From DATKIY01 sp035543875 (lineage in GTDB: Bacteria; Actinomycetota; Actinomycetes; JAHEKZ01): DNA of 12,619 bases. Positions within the stretch are counted from its first letter, which is position 1. Each line of letters opens with the position of its first letter. The position numbers were made by a program, and so were the translations under genes. Location of the stretch: the NCBI GenBank assembly GCA_035543875.1, contig DATKIY010000056.1, forward strand, positions 1 to 12,619. Reading direction: 5' to 3'. This document shows positions 1-4,639 of the stretch, one piece after another. The notes beneath the pieces were generated by a model. That model had not been told where the DNA came from, made no database searches, and saw only the letters and a program-made list of their open reading frames with translations.

Positions 1-1
1 A

Positions 2-28
2 TATGCGACCCGAGGAGGACACACGTGA
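2..28 (+). CDS. Possible C-terminal end of an upstream gene (partial)
   Basis: A reading frame entering from the left edge stays open until a TGA at 26-28, giving a tail that reads YATRGGHT. The TGA overlaps the GTG start of the next gene as GTGA, the usual layout for translationally coupled genes in this kind of operon. In mycobacteria a DUF881-family gene lies just upstream of the small basic protein gene, so this could be its last codons. Eight codons cannot show homology, so this is inferred from overlap and conserved gene order only. Confidence 0.3.
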   Translation, partial: YATRGGHT

Positions 29-357
29 TTGCAGTGCTCGGACTGATCCTTGGGATAGCTCTTGGACTTGTACTGCAACCTACGATCCCGCCTGAGCTCC
101 AGCCCTACCTACCCATTGCCGTAGTGGCTGCGCTCGACGCGGTGTTTGGTGCGTTTCGTGCCCTCCTCGACGGAATCTTCAACGATCGGGTGTTTGTCAT
201 CTCTTTCATTGGCAATGTTCTAGTCGCGGCTTTGGTCGTGTTTCTCGGTGACCAACTTGGTGTTGGGGCACAGCTGTCGACCGGGGTTGTGGTCGTACTT
301 TCCATCCGAATCTTTGCCAACGCTGCCGCGATTCGACGACACCTGTTCCACGCCTGA
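25..357 (+). CDS. sbp: Small basic protein (Sbp, DUF1290 family), integral membrane
   Basis: This 110-residue protein is almost entirely hydrophobic. Probable membrane segments lie near residues 1-20, 28-46, 56-75 and 83-100, with charged turns such as RALLDGIFNDR between them. It matches the small basic protein family found next to DUF881 genes and cell-division genes in Gram-positive bacteria; its biochemical role is unknown. The GTG at 25 is supported by a strong ribosome binding site, GAGGAGG at 12-18. The stop overlaps the next ATG by one base (TGATG), so the two genes are probably co-translated. Length and position match M. tuberculosis Rv1824. The family call is secure; any role in envelope or division is inferred from neighbours. 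Confidence 0.9.
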   Translation: MIAVLGLILGIALGLVLQPTIPPELQPYLPIAVVAALDAVFGAFRALLDGIFNDRVFVISFIGNVLVAALVVFLGDQLGVGAQLSTGVVVVLSIRIFANAAAIRRHLFHA

Positions 358-1088
358 TGTCCATATCTGATCCAGCGACTCGCGCAGCGCCGACAGAGCC
401 GTCGGCGTGGCACCGCGTGCGAGAAGCCTTGCGACTCCATCCGTCGCGCGGACAGTTCGTCGTGGCGGCATTGCTGTTGGTGCTTGGATTTGCGCTTGCG
501 GTACAGGTGCAGTCGACCCAAGACCTCACGCTCAGCAATGCCCGTTCGAGTGACCTCGTGCGCATCTTGGACGACCTTGGAGAACAGCGAGTCAGGCTCA
601 ACGCCGAGGCGTCTGGGTTGGAGTCGACGCTTCGAGAACTGCAAACTGGCGCTGACCAAGCCGGCGCCGCACGCGCGGCTGCGAGAGATCGGCTCGAAAC
701 CCTTGGGATTTTGGCTGGCACGGTCCCCGCAGAGGGGCCAGGGGTCACACTTACTGTGGCGGATCCGTTGGGCGAAATCATGGCCGCTGACCTGCTTGAT
801 GCGGTACAGGAGTTGCGTGATGCAGGCGCCGAGGCGATTCAGATCGATGACATACGGGTTGTCGGCTCCACATCGTTTATCGACTCACCAGACGGTGTTG
901 TCATCGACGGTCAGGTCGTGAGTTCGCCCTACACCATCTCGGCGATTGGTGACTCGGCAACTCTGGCATCGGCGCTGGCAATCCCGGGTGGGGTCATTGA
1001 GTCCATGACGGAGGCCGGGGCTCGGCCCGCGGTGGTCCAATCTGATGCGATCAAGGTTGACGCGTTAAAAGCCGCTCCCGAAGGGTGA
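357..1088 (+). CDS. DUF881 family membrane-anchored coiled-coil protein
   Basis: This 243-residue protein has a short cytoplasmic N-terminus with basic residues (about 1-32), one transmembrane segment (about 33-51), a heptad-like coiled-coil stretch (about 60-110), and an extracytoplasmic mixed alpha/beta domain to the end. This is the DUF881 architecture. The alternating segments GVTLTVADPLGE and AEAIQIDDIRVVGSTSFID are typical of the C-terminal domain. In Actinomycetota these proteins (Rv1825 type) sit beside Sbp and are thought to act in envelope or division processes, but no activity is established. The ATG at 357 overlaps the sbp stop by one base. The call rests on domain layout and conserved order. 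Confidence 0.9.
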   Translation: MSISDPATRAAPTEPSAWHRVREALRLHPSRGQFVVAALLLVLGFALAVQVQSTQDLTLSNARSSDLVRILDDLGEQRVRLNAEASGLESTLRELQTGADQAGAARAAARDRLETLGILAGTVPAEGPGVTLTVADPLGEIMAADLLDAVQELRDAGAEAIQIDDIRVVGSTSFIDSPDGVVIDGQVVSSPYTISAIGDSATLASALAIPGGVIESMTEAGARPAVVQSDAIKVDALKAAPEG

Positions 1089-1147
1089 GTACGCTCGCCC
1101 GTCGTAACGTCCGATTTGCCAGCCAGCTAGAAAAACGGAGGCAGCCC

Positions 1148-1531
1148 GTGTACCCCGAAGACCTGAAGTACACGTCAGATCACGAGTGGATTCGTGTCCT
1201 GTCTGATACAACGGTCCGCTTTGGCATCACCGACTACGCACAAGATGCCCTCGGGGACATCGTCTACGTCTCACTGCCTGAGGCAGGTGCCAGTTTGACT
1301 GCGGGGGACACGTGTGGCGAAGTTGAGTCGACCAAGAGTGTGAGCGACGTATACGCGCCGGTCACCGGCACGGTTAACGCCCGAAACGACGGCTTGGTGG
1401 CCACCCCTGAGGTGGTCAATGCTGACCCCTACGGCGAGGGCTGGATGGTCGAGGTCGAGCTGGCGGACCCGTCGCAGTTGGCTGGCCTGATGGACTCCGC
1501 GGCCTACGCAAGCCACGTCGCCCAGGCCTGA
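1148..1531 (+). CDS. gcvH: Glycine cleavage system H protein (lipoyl carrier)
   Basis: GcvH carries the aminomethyl intermediate between the P, T and L proteins of the glycine cleavage complex on a lipoylated lysine. This 127-residue product has the family N-terminus (YPEDLKYTSDHEWIRV), the ITDYAQDALGDIVYVSLP core, and the lipoylation site in the ESTKSVSDVYAP segment, with the modified residue at Lys63. The GTG at 1148 was chosen because GGAGG at 1137-1141 lies at proper spacing and the family starts here. An in-frame GTG at 1085, overlapping the DUF881 stop, would add 21 residues with no family match. gcvP lies about 3.1 kb downstream; gcvT is not in this window. Split gcv genes are normal in this phylum. 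Confidence 0.96.
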   Translation: MYPEDLKYTSDHEWIRVLSDTTVRFGITDYAQDALGDIVYVSLPEAGASLTAGDTCGEVESTKSVSDVYAPVTGTVNARNDGLVATPEVVNADPYGEGWMVEVELADPSQLAGLMDSAAYASHVAQA

Positions 1532-1627
1532 CGCTCGCTCCTGCTGGGGTCGGTTGGCCATCCGAGGGCGTACTGATGCTGGCCGTTTCGGCGCCCGATG
1601 TGATGGCTCTAGAGTTGGGCTGACGGT

Positions 1628-1661
1628 CGGGTTGACCCGGCGCTCTGCTCCTGCCTAGGGT
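1628..1661 (+). promoter_or_regulatory. Probable sigma70-type promoter for the FHA gene, with palindrome over the -35
   Basis: TTGACC (1632-1637) and TAGGGT (1656-1661) are separated by 18 bases and fit the actinobacterial vegetative consensus (TTGAC and TANNNT). The predicted start of transcription is near 1668, about 55 bases before the FHA start codon. An inverted repeat, CGGGT-TG-ACCCG (1628-1639), overlaps the -35 hexamer and could be an operator. The gap of almost 200 bases between gcvH and the FHA gene supports a separate promoter. No matching site was found elsewhere in the window. Confidence 0.5.
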
Positions 1662-1722
1662 CGTCCCCGCCTCAACCTCCACCTGAGCCTTGCGGTTATC
1701 TGGTCTGACAGGGAGTTCTTCG

Positions 1723-2244
1723 ATGCCGGTCTGCCCGCACTGCGGCCACGACACCAGTGACGCCGACGCGCGGTTTTGTCCAGCGTGTGGTCGCTCCCTT
1801 ACCGACACGCCAGCGGTCGACGCAACCTCGTCGTTGAATCTGGGGAGTACGCCCCGAGAGGGTGACGATGCCGACGCTGACAGTTCTCTGGTCGACACGG
1901 CCGTCATCGACCGGCTGCAGCCTGGCTCGGCCCTGCTTGTGGTTAAGCGCGGGCCGTCTTCTGGCGCGCGTTTCTTGCTCGACGCAGATGTCACCACTGT
2001 CGGCCGACATCCCGACAGTCACATCTTCCTTGACGATGTCACCGTCTCTCGACGTCACGCAGAGTTTCGCCGCGACGCTGGTAGCTATCGCGTGCACGAC
2101 AGCGGGAGCTTGAACGGGACGTATGTCAACCGGTCGCGTATTGACGATGCACGCCTCGCCAATCATGACGAGGTCCAGATCGGAAAGTACCGACTCGTGT
2201 TTTTCTCCGGACCGTCCGCCGCAGCTGCCGAAGGAGCGCAGTGA
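1723..2244 (+). CDS. garA: FHA-domain metabolic regulator (GarA/OdhI family) with N-terminal zinc ribbon
   Basis: Proteins of this family bind and inhibit 2-oxoglutarate dehydrogenase and NAD-dependent glutamate dehydrogenase. Phosphorylation of an N-terminal threonine motif by Ser/Thr kinases makes the tail bind its own FHA domain and relieves inhibition. This 173-residue protein has a zinc ribbon (Cys4, Cys7, Cys19, Cys22), an acidic linker, and an FHA domain at about 75-165. Visible FHA phosphate-binding signatures are GRHPDS (Arg95), SRRH (Ser109) and NGTYVN (Asn131). The ATG at 1723 follows GGGAG at 1711-1715; a TTG at 1690 would add 11 unsupported residues. The usual ETTS phospho-motif is not present; the aligned position reads DATSSL, keeping one threonine (Thr35). 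Identity is secure; the state of the switch is inferred. Confidence 0.92.
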   Translation: MPVCPHCGHDTSDADARFCPACGRSLTDTPAVDATSSLNLGSTPREGDDADADSSLVDTAVIDRLQPGSALLVVKRGPSSGARFLLDADVTTVGRHPDSHIFLDDVTVSRRHAEFRRDAGSYRVHDSGSLNGTYVNRSRIDDARLANHDEVQIGKYRLVFFSGPSAAAAEGAQ

Positions 2245-2984
2245 TGGGTGCCGCAGTTCCCACTAGGGCCTACATGAGCATCGGCGAAGTGCTCGCCGCA
2301 CTTCGCCCAGATTTTCCCGACGTCACGATCTCCAAGATCCGTTTCCTGGAATCAGAGGGACTCGTGGAGCCGCAACGCACCCCGTCTGGGTATCGCAAGT
2401 TCACTCACGACGACGTCGCGCGCCTTCGCTATGTCCTCGGCGCCCAACGCGATCACTACCTGCCACTCAAAGTAATCCGCGACCACCTTGCCGCCATTGA
2501 CCGTGGTCTTGAACCACCAGATGTGACGGGTGCGGGACCCCGTGTTCCGGTATCGGTCGTCAACGCTGACGGGTACCCGACAGCTGATGGGTTTGGTCGC
2601 GGCGGCGGCGAGCTTCGACTGTCTCGGGACGAACTCATCGACGCTGCTGGTATCGAAGAGAAGGTCTTCACGGCCCTGGAAAGCTACGGGCTCGTTCAAG
2701 CCCAGCGCGACGGTGTCCATTACGACGGCGACGCCTTGATCGTTGCGAAGACAGCGGCCGAGCTCAACGCTTTTGGATTTGAAGCCCGCCACCTCCGGGC
2801 CTTCAAGGCGGCTGCCGACCGCGAGGTGGGCTTGATCGAGCAGGTCGTCACGCCATTGCTTAGGCAACGTGGCTCCGAGGCTCGAGCAAGAGCTGAGGAG
2901 ACCGTTCGTGAGCTGGCTGCACTGTCGGTCCGACTCCATGCCGCGTTGGTGAAAAGCCAGTTGGACCCAGACATTCGTCGGTGA
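2244..2984 (+). CDS. ftsR: MerR-family transcriptional regulator, FtsR type
   Basis: This 246-residue protein begins with a MerR winged helix-turn-helix (about 10-80), recognisable from MSIGEVLAALRPDFPD, ISKIRFLESEGLVEPQRT, SGYRKF and AQRDHYLPLKVIRDHL. The C-terminal half (about 125-245) is helical and lacks cysteine metal sites, as expected for the Rv1828/FtsR branch. In Corynebacterium, FtsR activates ftsZ expression and so links to cell division. The ATG at 2244 overlaps the FHA stop by one base and has AGGAG at 2232-2236; the GTG at 2241 is poorly spaced. It is very likely co-transcribed with the FHA gene. Family assignment is strong from sequence and gene order; the target promoter in this organism is inferred. 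Confidence 0.9.
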   Translation: MGAAVPTRAYMSIGEVLAALRPDFPDVTISKIRFLESEGLVEPQRTPSGYRKFTHDDVARLRYVLGAQRDHYLPLKVIRDHLAAIDRGLEPPDVTGAGPRVPVSVVNADGYPTADGFGRGGGELRLSRDELIDAAGIEEKVFTALESYGLVQAQRDGVHYDGDALIVAKTAAELNAFGFEARHLRAFKAAADREVGLIEQVVTPLLRQRGSEARARAEETVRELAALSVRLHAALVKSQLDPDIRR

Positions 2985-3005
2985 GCACCCCCGACTGGCG
3001 CGGAG

Positions 3006-3011
3006 TAGGCT
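3006..3011 (+). promoter_or_regulatory. -10 element giving a probable leaderless transcript of the DUF151 gene
   Basis: TAGGCT fits the actinobacterial TANNNT -10 element and ends 7 bases before the GTG start at 3019, so transcription would begin at or next to the start codon. There is no well-placed Shine-Dalgarno sequence; the only purine run (GGAG, 3002-3005) is too far upstream. The -35 region (about 2982-2988) is weak. Leaderless genes of this layout are common in Actinomycetota. Confidence 0.5.
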
Positions 3012-3018
3012 GGCAAAC

Positions 3019-3519
3019 GTGAATCAACTGGACGTTGTGGGCGTGCGGGTCGAAATGCCGTCGAACCAGCCCATCGTGCTGTTGCGCGAGAGGGGTGGCG
3101 AACGTTTCCTGCCCATCTGGATTGGGGCGGTTGAGGCCACCGCGATTGCATTTGCCCAACAAGGTGTGGTGCCGGCACGTCCGCTGACTCACGATCTGCT
3201 CCGCGATGTCATTACCGCCCTGGACCGCCCGATCGAGAAGATTCACATCACCGATCTGCGGGAAGGGGTCTTCTTCGCCGAGCTCCACTTCGCCGACGGT
3301 GTGATCGTCAGCGCCCGGCCATCCGACGCGATCGCCTTGGCGCTGCGCACCAACACCCCCATTTTCGGTGGCCTTGAGCTGCTTGACGAGGCTGGGATCA
3401 TGATCCCAGACGAAGCAGAGGACGAGGTCGAGAAGTTCCGGGAGTTCCTGGACCAGATTTCGCCGGAGGACTTCGAGAGCGGCGCAACCGGTCCCGAAGA
3501 GGGAGCGGCCGAGTCCTAA
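3019..3519 (+). CDS. DUF151 (bifunctional nuclease-like) family protein
   Basis: This 166-residue protein matches the DUF151 family, whose plant members are called bifunctional nucleases; the bacterial role is not established. Family signatures visible here are RFLPIWIGAVEATAIAF, RPLTHDLLRD and the SARPSDAIALALR block, followed by an acidic tail with DEVEKFREFLD. It corresponds to M. tuberculosis Rv1829. It lies 34 bases after ftsR and appears to have its own promoter giving a leaderless message. GTG at 3019 is the best start because the protein reads straight into the conserved VVGVRVE strand. Nuclease activity should not be assumed. Confidence 0.88.
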   Translation: MNQLDVVGVRVEMPSNQPIVLLRERGGERFLPIWIGAVEATAIAFAQQGVVPARPLTHDLLRDVITALDRPIEKIHITDLREGVFFAELHFADGVIVSARPSDAIALALRTNTPIFGGLELLDEAGIMIPDEAEDEVEKFREFLDQISPEDFESGATGPEEGAAES

Positions 3520-3607
3520 CCCTCAACCTCTGGTTGACGGTTGGATTTCCCGTCGGACCGGGCAGGCTGGACGGCGTAGTTGCTCCGGCGTGTCGAGGGC
3601 GAGTGCG

Positions 3608-3636
3608 TTGACGTTGCCCGGCGGCCGTCCTACCGT
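3608..3636 (+). promoter_or_regulatory. Probable promoter for the second MerR gene
   Basis: TTGACG (3608-3613) and TACCGT (3631-3636) are separated by exactly 17 bases and fit the actinobacterial vegetative consensus. The predicted transcript starts near 3643, giving a 5' leader of about 84 bases before the GTG at 3727. This leader holds an inverted repeat (see separate entry). Confidence 0.5.
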
Positions 3637-3660
3637 GCCGTTACGACACCGCAAACTTCA

Positions 3661-3703
3661 CCTGTGTACTTCTCCGGGATTTCCCCGAACCGTCCGACAC
3701 AGG
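3661..3703 (+). repeat. Inverted repeat in the leader of the second MerR gene
   Basis: CCTGTGT at 3661-3667 is perfectly complementary to ACACAGG at 3697-3703. A smaller hairpin (CGGG, loop ATTTC, CCCG) sits inside the loop. The structure ends 13 bases before the ribosome binding site GGAGG (3717-3721). It could be an RNA hairpin or a dyad for autoregulation by the MerR protein. A 7-base repeat at this distance can also arise by chance. Confidence 0.35.
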
Positions 3704-3726
3704 AACGCGGTCGAACGGAGGTCAGC

Positions 3727-4362
3727 GTGACCACAACCGGTGATACCCCCACGGGGGTCCCAGGGGCTGGTACGCCTGACGACGAAGCACGCCTAGCCGC
3801 AGCAGCTCGCCGAGCCAATGAACAGGGACTGCTGTTCGCTGACGACGTCCGGGCGTTACCAGAAGACATTGGTTATCGCGGGCCAACGGTTTGCGCAGCG
3901 GCGGGCATTACCTATCGCCAGTTGGACTACTGGGCGCGTACCGGTCTCGTGGAGCCAGGTATTCGTGCAGCAAGCGGTTCGGGCACCCAGCGGCTCTACG
4001 GTTTCCGTGATGTCCTGGTTCTGAAGATCGTGAAACGACTCCTCGACACCGGGGTCTCCCTTCAGCAGATTCGTGTCGCCGTCCAGCACCTACGTGACCG
4101 CGGGATCGATGACCTCGCGCAAATCACGTTGATGAGCGACGGCGCATCCGTCTACGAGTGCACCAGCGCCGACGAAGTGATCGACCTGGTTCAAGGCGGA
4201 CAAGGTGTGTTCGGGATCGCCGTCGGACGGGTCTGGCGAGAGATCGAAGGCAGTCTGGCTGACATGCCAGGCGAGAGTCCGGCCACCTCGGCAACCGAGG
4301 TCCTCTCCGATGATCCATCTGACGAGCTAGCTCAACGCCGCCGCGCCCGCACTGCGGGCTAG
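3727..4362 (+). CDS. MerR-family transcriptional regulator (Rv1830/ResR-McdR type)
   Basis: This 211-residue regulator has a MerR helix-turn-helix at about 50-125, seen in GYRGPTVCAAAGITYRQLDYWARTGLVEP, split here for length into YRGPTVCAAAGITYRQLDY and WARTGLVEP, followed by GSGTQRLYGFRDVLVLKIV and LLDTGVSLQQIRVAV. The C-terminal part has the conserved YECTSADEV and LVQGGQGVFGIAV segments of the Rv1830 branch. Mycobacterial homologues affect cell division, growth and antibiotic tolerance. The GTG at 3727 follows GGAGG at 3717-3721; an upstream in-frame extension to 3580 has no family similarity and contains the promoter. It sits directly upstream of the riboswitch-controlled gcvP. Family is secure; targets are unknown. 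Confidence 0.9.
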   Translation: MTTTGDTPTGVPGAGTPDDEARLAAAARRANEQGLLFADDVRALPEDIGYRGPTVCAAAGITYRQLDYWARTGLVEPGIRAASGSGTQRLYGFRDVLVLKIVKRLLDTGVSLQQIRVAVQHLRDRGIDDLAQITLMSDGASVYECTSADEVIDLVQGGQGVFGIAVGRVWREIEGSLADMPGESPATSATEVLSDDPSDELAQRRRARTAG

Positions 4363-4386
4363 GTCCGTCGCCCCCGTCTCGACAGG

Positions 4387-4392
4387 TACTCT
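4387..4392 (+). promoter_or_regulatory. Candidate -10 element for the riboswitch-gcvP transcript
   Basis: TACTCT fits TANNNT and would start transcription near 4399, just ahead of the first paired base of the riboswitch leader. The region 17-18 bases upstream has no convincing -35 hexamer. The call depends mainly on its position relative to the riboswitch. Confidence 0.35.
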
Positions 4393-4401
4393 TGTCAGGC
4401 T

Positions 4402-4610
4402 GTCGACCCCAGCGGAAGAGTTCTCTCGCAGCCAGCGAGGGCGCCGAAGGAGCAATCCTCCCCGGAAACTCTCAGGCATCAGGACCGCATGGGCGAGGCG
4501 CCTCTGGAAAGCGGGTCGTCGACCCCACCGACGGTGCAAGTGGCAAGAATCGGCGTGATGGCCAGCCTTTCCTGCCGCGAACCTCTCAGGTACCGATGAC
4601 AGAGGGGGAG
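4402..4610 (+). ncRNA. Tandem glycine riboswitch (two aptamers) upstream of gcvP
   Basis: Both glycine aptamers of the gcvT-element family are present. Aptamer 1 contains GCGCCGAAGGAGCAA (4441-4455), ACTCTCAGGCA (4468-4478), AGGACCG (4481-4487) and TCTGGAAAG (4503-4511). Aptamer 2 contains CCACCGACGGTGCAAGT (4525-4541) and CTCTCAGGTACCGATGACAG (4583-4602), then AGGGGGAG. The leader CGACCC (4404-4409) can pair with the linker GGGTCG (4513-4518), matching the leader-linker helix and kink-turn known for complete glycine riboswitches. The element ends about 20 bases before the gcvP ribosome binding site. Family members upstream of gcv genes usually switch expression on when glycine is high. GGGGG (4604-4608) next to CCCCC (4611-4615) may be part of the expression platform. 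No U-tract is seen, so translational control is a possibility. Confidence 0.93.
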
Positions 4611-4639
4611 CCCCCGCTGTTGTCGTACTGGAGGCACCC

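Noticed and set aside
1085..1147. 21-residue N-terminal extension of GcvH from a GTG overlapping the DUF881 stop
   Set aside because: The extension does not resemble the GcvH family, and a strong GGAGG lies before the GTG at 1148, where the family start falls.
3580..3726. N-terminal extension of the second MerR protein
   Set aside because: The segment has no family similarity, contains a good promoter and inverted repeat, and a strong ribosome binding site precedes the GTG at 3727.
4604..4617. GGGGGAGCCCCC as an intrinsic terminator before gcvP
   Set aside because: The loop would be too small for the full stem and no U-tract follows; it is better seen as part of the riboswitch aptamer and platform.
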